Shown here in pieces: positions 1-10,000 of a DNA stretch of 64,000 nt. This DNA is from Rhodanobacteraceae bacterium (GTDB taxonomy: Bacteria > Pseudomonadota > Gammaproteobacteria > Xanthomonadales > Xanthomonadaceae), in NCBI GenBank assembly GCA_024233975.1, contig JACKOX010000008.1:1-64000 (forward strand). Reading direction: 5' to 3'. How positions within the stretch are numbered: the stretch's first letter is position 1; every line of letters starts with the position of its first letter. The notes under the pieces are model-generated. The model made no database searches. It was given only the letters and a program-made list of their open reading frames with translations, and was not told the origin of the DNA. Position numbers and translations under genes: made by a program.

Positions 1-1913
1 ATGATTTCGAGCATCACCTGCTCGGCGGCTTCGGCATCACCGGCCTCGCGCAGCTGGGTCGCCTGGAAGCCCAGTGCCGACAGCAGGGTGGGATCGGTTG
101 CCGAGAGGTTCGCACGCAGCGTGGCGATGCCGCCTGCCATCAGCGGCTGGGCTTCCGCTGCCCTTCCCTCCTGCGTCAGGGTTTCAGCGAGATAGACCCG
201 GGCCAGCGCTGCTTCGTTCGAATCCTTGCCAGCCAGAGCCGTCAACTGCTGCTGGGCCTGCTTCAGCGTTTCCTCCGCTTCGCTCAGTCGGCCCAGTCGG
301 GTCTGCAGCAGGCCGACATCACTCAGTGCACGGGCGATGTCGATCGGTTGGCCATGTTCCTGCTGGATCGCCAGGGCCTTGGAGAAGGCGGCTTCGGCTT
401 CCGTCCAGTCGAGCCGGTCGTCGTAGACGCTGCCCAGACGGCTCAGCAGTTCGGCCTCGAACAGCGGATCCATGTGGGCACTGCGAGCATCGGTCAGGGC
501 CTGCTCCAGCGTGTTGGTCGCCCGCTCGGGCTCGCCGAGGTAGCCGTAGATCCGTCCCAGCGTGCCGAGCAGGCGTGAGCGATAGGCTGGCGCCACGTCG
601 GTACGCGCCAGCAATTGCTCGCGACCACGGTCGATCAGCGCCGTTGGTGTCAGTTCAGTGCGCGCAGTACCCGGTTCGGCTTGCTGAAAGAGCTCGGTGA
701 GGAATTCCGTGGTCGCCAGTGCCGCCTGCGATTCCTCGCGCGCACGTGCTTCCGCAGCCAGTGCGAGGTTGCGCTCGCTGGCCAGGCGCCAGCCCATCGT
801 GCCCAGTGCCAGGAGTGCTGCCAACGTGGCCGCGGTGGCGTATGGGTGGCGGCGCAGCCATTTGCCGATGCGGTATCCGGCGGTGTCCGGCGTGGCCTGG
901 ATGGGCAGGCCGCGCCGATAGCGATCGATGTCCTCGGCGAAGGCTTCGGCGGATGCATAGCGCCGTTCCGGTTCCAGCGCCGTGGCGCGAGCAACGATGC
1001 GATCCAGATCGCCACGCAATGACGCGCGACGCGATGGCTCCACCCGCTGGCTTGGCAATGCCAGGCGACCATCGGCCAACAGGCGTGGCGGCTTGTCACA
1101 GAGCAGCTGCGACATCAGCAGCCCCAGCGCATAGACATCGGTGGCCGTGCTCACGGTGCCGCCATCGCGCTGTTCCGGAGCGGCATAACCCGGCGTAAAC
1201 CACGGCTGGGTGGCGTCGTGGCGTGCGTCGGGATCGAGCAGCTTGGCAATGCCGAAATCCAGCAGTACCGGTCGGCCATCCTCGCGCAGCAACACGTTGG
1301 CCGGTTTGATGTCGCGGTGGATGATCAGCCGCTGGTGAGCGTAGTGGATGGCGCGGGCCACTTCGGCCAGCAGTGACAGGCGCTGGTCGATGGAGAGCGG
1401 TTTGCGTCGAACCGCATCGGTGATGCATTCACCGCGAACGTATTCCATCACCAGGTATGGCTGGCCACGTTCGGTTTCACCGCCATCCAGCAGGCGGGCA
1501 ATGCAGGGGTGCTCCAGCTCGGCGAGGATCTGCCGCTCATGACGAAGCTGCTGCGCCGCGTTGCCCCCGCCGAGCAGCTGCATCACCTTGATTGCCGCCT
1601 GCTGACGGAAGCCGCCGTCTTCGCGTTCGGCCAGGAACACCACGCCCATGCCGCCACTGCCCAGCTCGGAGACCAGTCGCCACGCACCCAGACGCGCGCC
1701 GCTCAACGGCTGCTCATCGGCAGGGGCCAGCGCATTGCCGATGCAGGCCTTGAGGCGGTCGGTCACATCGTCTGCAGCCAGCATCGAGCGCAGCTCGGTG
1801 ATCAGTTCGGCATCGTCTGGCAGACCAGCCAGCCACTGCTCACGTCGGGCTGCGTCCACCTGCAGGCCCTCGTCGAACAGCGCCTCCAGCCGCTGCCAGC
1901 GCTTGGCGCTCAC
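1..1913 (-). CDS. Membrane-anchored serine/threonine protein kinase with TPR region (3' end outside window)
   Basis: Reading the minus strand from a GTG at 1913 gives at least 637 residues with no stop before the window edge. Kinase signatures are clear: glycine loop GSGGMG (residues 85-90), ATP lysine in AAIKV (Lys109), HRDIKPAN (His199-Arg200-Asp201) and DFG (219-221). A hydrophobic stretch near residues 356-377 should cross the membrane, followed by a helical TPR-like region that would lie outside the cytoplasm. The GTG overlaps the TGA of the ECF sigma gene (GTGA), so the two are translationally coupled. In ECF43-type systems such as EcfP/PknT the kinase phosphorylates the sigma factor to activate it; I infer the same here. 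The C-terminus cannot be judged. Confidence 0.9.
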   Translation of the reverse strand, partial: MSAKRWQRLEALFDEGLQVDAARREQWLAGLPDDAELITELRSMLAADDVTDRLKACIGNALAPADEQPLSGARLGAWRLVSELGSGGMGVVFLAEREDGGFRQQAAIKVMQLLGGGNAAQQLRHERQILAELEHPCIARLLDGGETERGQPYLVMEYVRGECITDAVRRKPLSIDQRLSLLAEVARAIHYAHQRLIIHRDIKPANVLLREDGRPVLLDFGIAKLLDPDARHDATQPWFTPGYAAPEQRDGGTVSTATDVYALGLLMSQLLCDKPPRLLADGRLALPSQRVEPSRRASLRGDLDRIVARATALEPERRYASAEAFAEDIDRYRRGLPIQATPDTAGYRIGKWLRRHPYATAATLAALLALGTMGWRLASERNLALAAEARAREESQAALATTEFLTELFQQAEPGTARTELTPTALIDRGREQLLARTDVAPAYRSRLLGTLGRIYGYLGEPERATNTLEQALTDARSAHMDPLFEAELLSRLGSVYDDRLDWTEAEAAFSKALAIQQEHGQPIDIARALSDVGLLQTRLGRLSEAEETLKQAQQQLTALAGKDSNEAALARVYLAETLTQEGRAAEAQPLMAGGIATLRANLSATDPTLLSALGFQATQLREAGDAEAAEQVMLEI

Positions 1914-2470
1914 GCCTGCAGTCTCTGCCGCAGCCAGGCCTTGGCGAAACGCAGGTCGCGATTGACCGTTGCCAGCGACAGGTCGAGCACCTTCGCCACG
2001 TCTTCGTGTCCCAATCCCACCAGATAGCTCAGCTCGAGCACATCGGCCTTGCGCGGGTCCTCTTGGCGCAGCTGCGACAGCGCCTCATGCAGTACTTCGG
2101 CGTCGCCGGACTCCTCGGCGGCCTGATTCTCCGCCGCATCGAAAGTCACCCGGAACTGGCCGCCACCGTTCTTCGCTGCTGACTGGCGTCGGCCAAGGTC
2201 GAGCAGGATGTTGCGCATCGCCACCTGCACGGTGCGGAAGAAATGCAGGCGCCCTTCCCAGTTCACATCGGCCTGCAGCAGGTTGACCACCAGTTCGTTG
2301 ACCAGCTCGGTCGGCTGTATGGCGGCGCGGCCACCGCCCTGACGCAGACGACTGGCCGCCAGGCTGCGGATGCGGTCGTAGACGAGAGCCATCACGGCAT
2401 CGCCGGCCGGGCCACTTCCCCCGTTCCAGGCGCGCAACAGGACGGTCAGCTCATCTGTGTCGTTGGTCAT
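1910..2470 (-). CDS. ECF-family RNA polymerase sigma factor, kinase-linked type
   Basis: 186 residues. The N-terminal half has the region 2 pattern (IQPTELVNELVVNLL, then RLHFFRTVQVAMRNILLD) and the C-terminal half the region 4 helix-turn-helix (VLELSYLVGLGHEDVAKVL, then SLATVNRDLRFAKAWL). This pattern matches the ECF family often annotated as sigma-70 ECF Pfam 07638, whose members typically sit beside a Ser/Thr kinase rather than an anti-sigma factor. The downstream gene is exactly such a kinase, overlapping by four bases. No anti-sigma gene is visible on either side. It probably directs transcription of a small regulon in response to kinase signalling; the target promoter is unknown. The divergent delta-60-repeat gene is a candidate target by position only. 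Confidence 0.93.
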   Translation of the reverse strand: MTNDTDELTVLLRAWNGGSGPAGDAVMALVYDRIRSLAASRLRQGGGRAAIQPTELVNELVVNLLQADVNWEGRLHFFRTVQVAMRNILLDLGRRQSAAKNGGGQFRVTFDAAENQAAEESGDAEVLHEALSQLRQEDPRKADVLELSYLVGLGHEDVAKVLDLSLATVNRDLRFAKAWLRQRLQA

Positions 2471-2558
2471 GGGTGGCCCCGTGATACGAATGGCGACGGA
2501 TTCGCGTCAACCCATGCCAGAGCGTCCATTCCGGACCACTCATGCTGGAGATGCGATC

Positions 2559-4002
2559 ATGATCCGAAAAATCCTTCCCGTACAACTGTGCCGAACGTCG
2601 TTGTTGGGACTCTCTCTCTGCTTTGGCCACGCCATGGCAGCACCCGGCGATCTCGACCTGACCTTTGGCCAAGATGGCGTGATGCTGGTCAACCTCAACG
2701 GCGGCCAGGAACACTTCTCCGCCCTACTCGCCCAGCCCGACGGCAGTGTGCTGGCGGTTGAGCCCCGGTACCACTCGTGATCCGGTGGAAGCTGTGCAGA
2801 GTGCTGGCCAGGATACGTCCATCGTGCGCGTGTTGCGCGACGGCCAACTCGACCCGGGCTTTGGCGTGGACGGACTGGTCCAGGTCGACACCGGCGACGA
2901 CAGCGATGCGGGCTACGGGCTGGCGCAGCAGGCGGACGGCAAGCTGCTGGTCGCCGGCCGCCTCGACTCCGGCGCCTATGGCGACTTTGGCGTGGCACGA
3001 CTGAATCCCGACGGCACGCTGGACACCAGCTTCGGTGAAATCGATGGACCGCAGCGCCGTGGCTACCGCCGTATCAACATCGGACCGACCGCCTTCATCA
3101 ATGACGAGGCGCGTGCCGTGGCCCTGCAGTCCGATGGCCGCATCGTGGTGGCTGGCGTGGGTTATGCCATGGACGGCTCCTTCAACTACCCGCGCTTCGC
3201 GGTGGCGCGCTTCACCACTTCGGGTGACCTGGACACCAGCTTTGGCAGCGGCGGCACGATGGTTGCCCCGGCCACGGCCGCCGAAGTGAGCGAGTACGTC
3301 ACCGGCATCGCCACGCGCCGTGACGGCAGCATGCCCAACGACCGCATCACCGTGGTCGGCTACGTCTTCGCTCGCAGCACCGCCGTGGTGCGCCGCTACC
3401 TGTCCAACGGCCAGCCGGACACCAGCTTCGGAAGCGGTGGCGAACTGCAGATCACCGAAAGCATGGTCAACGGACAGCGCCAGGGCATGACGCGTATCGA
3501 CGCGGGCGTGTGGACCGACGCCGGCAAGCTGGTCGTCGTCGGCACCGGCGGCGACCGCGGTTTCGTGTTCCAGCGCTTCAACGCCAACGGCAGCCTCGAC
3601 ACCACCTTCGGCAGCGGTGGCCGCGTGCTGGTGAAGTTCAGTGGCGTCACCGAATACGACGAACCGGCTTCGATCACCCTGCTGGACGACGGCCGCATCG
3701 TTGCCGCCGGTTACGCCAGCATGACCTACGGAAGCGCCGCCGCCTCGAAGGACTTCGCCGTGGTGCAACTGCTGCCGGACGGTACGCCCGATCCGGCGTT
3801 CGGGGACGGTCATGGGCGTTCCACCTACCCGCTGTCGATGGCCGCCGACCAGGCCTTCGCCATCGCAGCCACCGCCGACGGCGACCTACTGGCAGCCGGC
3901 ACCGCCAACGACGACGAATACACCGGTCCGGGCGACTCCCGCCGTGGTGCCTTCATGCGCCTGCAGGGTGACCGCCGCCTTTTTCGCGACAGCTTCGAAT
4001 AA
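2559..4002 (+). CDS. Secreted delta-60-repeat beta-propeller-like protein, frame broken by one base
   Basis: Starts at ATG 2559 (MIRKILPVQLCRTSLLGLS) with a signal peptide ending around HAMAA. About seven delta-60 repeats follow, each with a block like LDTSFGSGG preceded by LxxDGRIVVAG (TIGR02608-type, repeats of about 60 residues). The first frame stops at 2778-2780, while the repeat pattern continues without loss in the next frame to 4002. Removing one C from the CCCC run at 2763-2766 restores a single 480-residue protein, so this is a one-base insertion in the genome or an assembly error. The last residues are LFRDSFE, a tail shared in form with the protein ending at 27336. Probably surface-exposed or secreted; function unknown. 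Confidence 0.72.
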
Positions 4003-4345
4003 GTGCACTGATCGTCAACAGATTCATCCAGGCGCGGGGTTGTCCCACGAACCTAGCAACCCCGCCCCTGCTCTCGTAGGCCCCGACTTTTTTGGCACCT
4101 GCAGCAACTTGGCGGCCCTGCCCCATTCATGTTTCCCAGAAACCTGCTGTTTCAATTCAAGCCAGAGGAGCGTGGGTGCAAAGCAAAAAAGCAAAAGAGT
4201 CGGCGCCACGTAACAAATTCATGCCTCTGCGAAGCCAGTTGGATACGTCGGGCTTTCTCTGGACGCACTACGTTCAGAGAAGCGTCTCACCCTCTGAGCC
4301 TCTTGCAGGCATTACTGGGCAGGCACTCGCCATCAGCGCCCGATA
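4003..4345. other. Intergenic region between the delta-60 gene and lexA2
   Basis: No gene seen. A 9-bp inverted repeat (GCGGGGTTG at 4034-4042, CAACCCCGC at 4057-4065) may end transcription of the upstream gene, though no T-run follows. The right end carries the lexA2 control region: TCGCCA at 4327-4332, 17 bases, then TAAATA at 4350-4355 would give a weak -35/-10 pair leading to a start near 4362-4364. Confidence 0.5.
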
Positions 4346-4363
4346 GGTGTAAATATGTACACC
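4346..4363. promoter_or_regulatory. Putative LexA2 operator (SOS box) of the imu operon
   Basis: GGTGTA, six bases, TACACC: perfect 6-bp arms around an AT-rich centre, with a core TGTAAATATGTACA resembling the TGTACAAATGTACA-type palindrome known for LexA2 of Xanthomonas. It ends immediately before the ATG at 4364 and covers the alternative ATG at 4355, so bound repressor would block both the -10 region and the translation start. Confidence 0.75.
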
Positions 4364-5008
4364 ATGAATTCCCGCAACGATCCCGACCGCCTCACCGACG
4401 CCCAGCAGGCCACGCTGGACTTCATCCGCGAGCATCTGGCAGCGCACGACATGCCGCCGGCCCTGGCGGAAATCGCTCGTGCACTGGGCTTTCCGCACAC
4501 CAGTTCGGCACAGAAGTGCCTGCAGGCGCTGGAGCGCAAGGGCTACGTGGAACTGCTGCCGGGCAAGGCACGCGGCATCCGCCTGCGTTCTGCGGCACGA
4601 CCCATTGGTGATGACCTGCTGCGCCTGCCGGTGCTGGGCCGCGTCGCCGCCGGTGCGCCGATTGGCTCGGGCACTGATGGTGGTGATGTCGAGCGCCACC
4701 TGCGGGTCGAGGCCTCGCTGTTCAAACCACGCCCGGACTACCTGCTGCGGGTCCAAGGCGACTCGATGATCGACGACGGCATCCTCGATGGCGACCTCGT
4801 CGGTGTGCGCCGTCAACCCACGGCCGAGAACGGCCAGACCGTGGTGGCCCGCCTCGATGGCGAGATCACCATCAAACGCCTGCAACACGACGCGGACAGC
4901 ATCCGTCTGCTGCCGCGCAATCCGGCCTACGCGCTGATTGTGGTTGATCCCAATAGCGACGACTTCGCCATCGAAGGCCTGTTCGTTGGCCTCTTGAGGA
5001 CGCTGTAA
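4364..5008 (+). CDS. lexA2: LexA2-type SOS repressor
   Basis: 214 residues from ATG 4364; an in-frame ATG at 4355 would add three. N-terminal winged helix (LTDAQQATLDFIREHLAAHD, then AEIARALGF and LQALERKGYVEL) and C-terminal S24 autoprotease domain: cleavage bond Ala96-Gly97 in LGRVAAGAP, nucleophile Ser134 in GDSMIDDG and Lys171 in GEITIKRL. RecA-DNA filaments would trigger self-cleavage and release the operon. It is the first gene of a run with imuA, imuB and dnaE2, the layout in which lexA2 normally controls the mutasome. No Shine-Dalgarno sequence precedes 4364, and the promoter guess puts the transcript start at about the ATG, so translation may be leaderless. The stop TAA overlaps the ATG of imuA by one base. 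Confidence 0.9.
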   Translation: MNSRNDPDRLTDAQQATLDFIREHLAAHDMPPALAEIARALGFPHTSSAQKCLQALERKGYVELLPGKARGIRLRSAARPIGDDLLRLPVLGRVAAGAPIGSGTDGGDVERHLRVEASLFKPRPDYLLRVQGDSMIDDGILDGDLVGVRRQPTAENGQTVVARLDGEITIKRLQHDADSIRLLPRNPAYALIVVDPNSDDFAIEGLFVGLLRTL

Positions 5009-5628
5009 TGGGCCGCGCACTTCGACTTGATGAGGTGTTGTCCGATCCACGCATCTGGCGTGGCAAGGCGGCCAACCAGACGCCGGACGGACTATCCACC
5101 GGCCATGCCGCACTGGATGCTGCATTACCCGGCAATGGCTGGCCACGCTCGGCGCTGAGCGAAATCCTGCTGCCGGCTGACGGCATCGGCGAGCTGCGCC
5201 TGCTGCTACCAGCATTGGGCGAACTCAGCCGCCAAGGCGGCAACGTGGTGCTGATCGACCCGCCCTACACGCCCTTTCCACTGGCCTGGCAGGCGCAGGG
5301 GCTGGAGCTGGCCAAGCTGCAGATCGTCGACAGCAGCGGTCGTGACAGTCTGTGGTCGGCCGAGCAATGCCTGCGGGCCGGCGCCTGCGCGGCAGTGCTG
5401 CTATGGCCACGGCAGGTCGATGACCGCGCCCTGCGCCGGCTGCAGGTGGCGGCGGAATCCGGGCAATCCATCGGCTTCGTCTGTCGCGATGCGCGACATG
5501 CCGAACAATCGTCTCCCGTTGCCCTGCGTCTTCGCCTGCATGTGCGTCCCAGCGAGATCGAGGTGCTGAAATGCCGTGGCGCCGCACCACCAACACAACG
5601 CATTCCGTTCGCGGACGGGCGACATTGA
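5008..5628 (+). CDS. imuA: ImuA, translesion mutasome accessory protein
   Basis: 206 residues. ImuA is a degenerate RecA-like protein of the SOS-induced ImuA-ImuB-DnaE2 mutasome, which copies past DNA damage and raises mutation rate. The N-terminus has the family pattern of a short helical lead (LDEVLSDPRIWRGKA) and a target-side block (GLSTGHAALDAALPGNGWPRSALSEIL), then a RecA-fold strand GNVVLIDPP. The usual Walker A lysine motif is not seen, as expected for this family. It lies in an overlapping run after lexA2 and 12 bases before imuB, so the genes are transcribed together. The assignment rests mainly on gene order plus these weak motifs, but that order is very characteristic. Confidence 0.88.
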   Translation: MGRALRLDEVLSDPRIWRGKAANQTPDGLSTGHAALDAALPGNGWPRSALSEILLPADGIGELRLLLPALGELSRQGGNVVLIDPPYTPFPLAWQAQGLELAKLQIVDSSGRDSLWSAEQCLRAGACAAVLLWPRQVDDRALRRLQVAAESGQSIGFVCRDARHAEQSSPVALRLRLHVRPSEIEVLKCRGAAPPTQRIPFADGRH

Positions 5629-5640
5629 GGCTCGCCGCGC

Positions 5641-7068
5641 ATGCTCTGGGCCTGTCTGCGGCTGCCGTCGCTGGCCATCGACGCCGTTCTCCGGCAGCGC
5701 GATGAGTCGACGAAACAACAGCCTTTCGCACTGATCGACGGCCCGCCGCAGCGTCGCGTGTTGGCGGCGCTGAACGATGCCGCGCTCGCGCTCGGCCTGA
5801 TGCCTGGACAGTCGCTGGCTGCGGCACAGGCAATCTGCCCATCGCTGCACGCTGAGCCAATCGACCCACGCCATGCCGAGCGCAGTCGCCGCCTGCTCGC
5901 CGCCTGGGCCTACCGTTTCAGTCCGCTGGTGGCGATCGAACCCTTCGACGATGCCGTGTTGTTCGAGGCCGAAGGCAGCTTCAACCTATTTGGCCCATGG
6001 CTGCGCTTTGCCGGTCGGCTGCACGCGGAACTCGACGCGCTGGGCTTCCAGCATCACCTGGTGCTGGCGCCCAATCCGCATGCCGCCCATGCGCTGGCCG
6101 CCGCGCATGCCGACCTCGCCGTCACCACGCCGGATGCACAGCAACGGGCGCTGTCCGCACTACCCATGCAGTCGGCCGGTCTCGATCCACGGGCCGCGAC
6201 GCGCCTGCAGCGCATGGGGCTACGCTCCCTGGGACGCTTGTTCGAACTGCCGCGCGATGCCCTGGCCAAACGCTTCGGCCCGGCATTGCTGGACCGGCTG
6301 GACGAGCTGCGCGGCACGGCACCCGCCCTGTTGCCCATGTACCGGCCGCCTGACCGCTTCGAAGCACAGATCGAACTCGGCTTCGAAGTGGTTCGCACCG
6401 AAGCGCTGCTGTTCCCGATCCGCAGGCTGGTTGGTGATCTCGCCGCCTTCCTGTCCGCTCGCGACGGTGGCGTGCAGCGCTTCGAGCTGCGCTTCCGCCA
6501 CGAGGACCATGCGCCGACCATCCTGCAGCTCGGCCTGCTGGCACCGGAGCGCGACCCGCAGCGCCTGTTCGACCTGGTCCGCCAGCGACTGGAGCGCCTC
6601 CGCCTGGCAGCGCCAACACTGGAAATCGAGCTGCACGCCCGCGAACTGCCGGCCTTCGTTCCCGAGGCTGGCGGCCTGTTCGATCCACGACAGGCGCAGC
6701 AGCTGAGCTGGCCACAACTGCGTGAACGCCTGCGCGCCCGTCTCGGTGGCGACGCCGTTCGGCAACTGCAGCCCTTGTCCGACCATCGTCCGGAACGCGC
6801 CTTCCAGCAGCGGCGCGAGGAACGTCGCCAGCCGGTCATCCAGACCACCTCACCACGCCCGACCTGGCTGCTGCCGCGACCGATCCTGCTGCGCGATCCG
6901 TCACCGCGCATCCTGGCGGGCCCGGAGCGCATCGAAAGCGGCTGGTGGGACAACGGCGACACCCGCCGTGACTACTACGTCGTCGAGACCTCGCGTGGCC
7001 AGCGCGCCTGGGTTTTCTGCGCAGTGGGCGAGACTGGTCCGTTCCAGCTGCACGGCTGGTTCGCCTGA
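5641..7068 (+). CDS. imuB: ImuB, Y-family polymerase-like mutasome subunit
   Basis: 475 residues. Relative of DinB-type polymerases that acts as a hub binding the beta clamp, DnaE2 and ImuA. The N-terminus reads LWACLRLPSLAIDAV where an active Y-family enzyme would have the first catalytic aspartate, and the second acidic site is replaced by AEGSFNLFG; loss of these residues is typical of ImuB. The palm/fingers part is followed by a helix-hairpin-helix-like stretch (LQRMGLRSLGRLFELPRDAL) and a little-finger region. The sequence VRQLQPL near residue 380 could be the clamp-binding motif. The C-terminal RAWVFCAVGETGPFQLHGWFA is the characteristic ImuB ending. It starts with ATG 12 bases after imuA, and dnaE2 begins 8 bases after its stop. 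Confidence 0.93.
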   Translation: MLWACLRLPSLAIDAVLRQRDESTKQQPFALIDGPPQRRVLAALNDAALALGLMPGQSLAAAQAICPSLHAEPIDPRHAERSRRLLAAWAYRFSPLVAIEPFDDAVLFEAEGSFNLFGPWLRFAGRLHAELDALGFQHHLVLAPNPHAAHALAAAHADLAVTTPDAQQRALSALPMQSAGLDPRAATRLQRMGLRSLGRLFELPRDALAKRFGPALLDRLDELRGTAPALLPMYRPPDRFEAQIELGFEVVRTEALLFPIRRLVGDLAAFLSARDGGVQRFELRFRHEDHAPTILQLGLLAPERDPQRLFDLVRQRLERLRLAAPTLEIELHARELPAFVPEAGGLFDPRQAQQLSWPQLRERLRARLGGDAVRQLQPLSDHRPERAFQQRREERRQPVIQTTSPRPTWLLPRPILLRDPSPRILAGPERIESGWWDNGDTRRDYYVVETSRGQRAWVFCAVGETGPFQLHGWFA

Positions 7069-7076
7069 GTCACATC

Positions 7077-10000
7077 ATGGACGCGCCCGAATACGCCGAG
7101 CTGCATTGTCTGTCGGCCTTCAGCTTTGGTCGTGGCGCGTCCAGCGCAGAGGAGCTGTTCGAGCGCGCGAAGATGCTGGGCTATGCCGCGCTGGCCATCA
7201 CCGACGAAGCCTCGCTGGCCGGCATCGTGCGGGCACACGAAGCGGCACTGGAATCCGGACTCAAGCTGATCGTCGGCAGTGAAGTGCAGCTCGACAACGG
7301 CCCGCGGCTGGTCCTGCTGGTCGAGAACCATGCTGGCTACGTTCTGCTGTGCGCACTGATCACCACGGCAAGACGGCGCTCACCCAAGGGCGAGTATCGA
7401 TTGCTGCGCGAGGATTTTTCCGGCGAGACCAACGGACTGCTCGCGCTGTGGCTGCCGGGTACCGATATCGACCATGAGCACGGACGCTGGGTTTCCGAAC
7501 GTTTCCCGCAGCGCACCTGGCTGGCGGTGGAGCTGCACCATGGACCCGACGACGACGCGCGCCTGCGCACCTGCCAGGCGGCCGCCGCGGAACTCGACCT
7601 GCCCACGGTCGCGTCGGGCGACGCGCACATGCATGTGCGCCGCCGTCGCGCGTTGCAGGATGTGCTCACCGCCACCCGATTGCACTGCACCGTGGCCGAG
7701 GCCGGTGATCGCCTGTTCCCGAATGGCGAACGCCATCTGCGTCCGCGCGACACGCTGGCACGGCTGTATCCACGGCAGCTGCTGCGCGAAACCCTGCGCA
7801 TCGCCGAACGCTGCCAGTTCAGGCTGACCGAACTGCGCTATCGCTACCCGCATGAGGTCGTTCCCGGCGGCCACACGCCGGACAGTTGGCTGCGCGTACT
7901 CACCGAAAACGGTGCGCGGGAACGTTGGCCCAAAGGCATACCGGAAACACCGCGCCAGCTGATCGAGAAGGAGCTCGCGCTGATCGCCGAGCTCGAATAC
8001 GCCAGCTATTTCCTCACCGTCCACGATATCGTCCGCTTCGCCCGTGAGCAGAACATCCTCTGCCAGGGCCGCGGCTCGGCGGCGAACTCCGCTGTCTGCT
8101 TTGCGCTGGGCATCACCGAAGTCGATCCGGCGCGCATGAACATGCTGTTCGAGCGGTTCGTCTCCAAGGAGCGCAACGAGCCGCCGGACATCGACGTCGA
8201 CTTCGATAGTGCACGTCGCGAGGAAGTGATCCAGTACGTTTACCACCGCTATGGCCGCCAGCGCGCGGCGATGACCGCCGTCGTCACCTGCTATCGCGCA
8301 CGCGGCGCGGTTCGCGATGTGGCGCGTGCGCTGGGGTTCTCCGAAGACCAGCTGCAGCAGTTGTCGCGCACCGTCGGCAGCTGGAGCGAAAAACCACCCG
8401 AGACCGAAGCCCTGCGCGAGCGCGGCTTTGATCCGAACAGCCCGATGATGCAGCGCTTCCGTGTGCTGGTCGGCGAACTGATCGGCTTCCCGCGCCACCT
8501 CTCGCAGCATCCCGGTGGCTTCGTCATCGCCGAGGACCCGCTGCATACGCTGGTCCCGGTGGAGAACGCCACCATGCCGGATCGCACGGTGATCCAGTGG
8601 GACAAGGACGACCTCGACACGCTGGGGCTGCTCAAGGTCGACGTGCTCGGCATCGGCATGCTCGGTGCGATGTCGCGCTGTTTCGACCTGCTGCGCGAGA
8701 GCGGTCGACGTGACCTGCGTCCAGCCACGGTGCCGGTCGAAGACAAAGCCACCTACGACATGATCTGCCGAGCCGGCACCGTCGGCGTATTCCAGATCGA
8801 GTCACGCGCGCAGCAGTCCATGCTGCCGCGCCTGCAGCCGCGCTGCTTCTACGACCTGGTGATCGAGGTGTCCATCGTCCGCCCCGGGCCGATCCAGGGA
8901 CAGATGGTGCATCCCTATCTCAACCGCCGGCGCGGACGTGAGGCCGTCGAGTATCCGTCCAAGGAACTTGAGGAAGTGCTGTCGCGCACGCTCGGCATCC
9001 CGCTGTTCCAGGAACAGGTGATGCGTATTGCCGAAGTCGCCGCCGGCTACACGCCGGGCGAAGCCGATGAACTGCGACGTTCGATGGCCGCGTGGAAACG
9101 GCGCGGTGGACTCGAACACCATCGCCGACGACTGCTGGCCGGCATGGCCGAGCGCGGCTACACGCCGGAGTTCGCCGAGAAGATCTTCGAGCAGATCAAG
9201 GGCTTCGGCAGCTACGGCTTTCCGGAATCACACGCCGCCAGCTACGCACTGCTGGCTTACGTTTCGTCATGGCTGAAATGCCACGAACCGGCAGCCCTGC
9301 TCTGCGGCCTGCTCGACGCGCAGCCGATGGGCTTCTATGCGCCGGCGCAGCTGGTGCAGGACATCCGACGCGAGGGCGTGAACGTGCGCCCGGTCGACGT
9401 GCGCCACAGCAGCTGGCTGTGCACGCTGGAAGCTGATCGCACCGCACTCGATGACCTTCGCTCTCAGCCGGCAGTGCGACTCGGACTCGGTCAGGTGCAG
9501 GGATTGAAGGAAGTCGCAGGCCGCGCCATCGAAGCCGCGCGCATCCATTCAGCATTCCGTGACATCCAGGACCTGGTCGACCGCAGCGGTATCGAGCATG
9601 ACGACCTCGACCGCCTCGCCGATGCCGGCGCCCTGCGCGGCCTCAGCGGGCACCGGCATCGCGCGCGCTGGAATGCAGCCGGCACGGAGCGCCAGCTGCC
9701 ATTGTTCGCCGGCACCCGCGCAGTCGAGGAGTCGCGCATCGCGCTGCGACCACCCTCAGCCAGCGAGGACGTCATCGCCGACTACGCCAGCACCGGCCTC
9801 ACCCTGGGCCGCCACCCGCTGAGTTTCCTGCGTGCACAGCTGCGCCAGCGGCGTTGCCTGAGTTCGCGCGAGGCGCTGCAACGCAAGCCCGAAACGCCTC
9901 TGCGCGTAGCCGGCCTGGTCACCGCCCGGCAGCGCCCACAGACCGCCAGCGGCGTCACCTTCCTCAGCCTGGAAGACGAGCACGGTACGCTCAACGTCAT

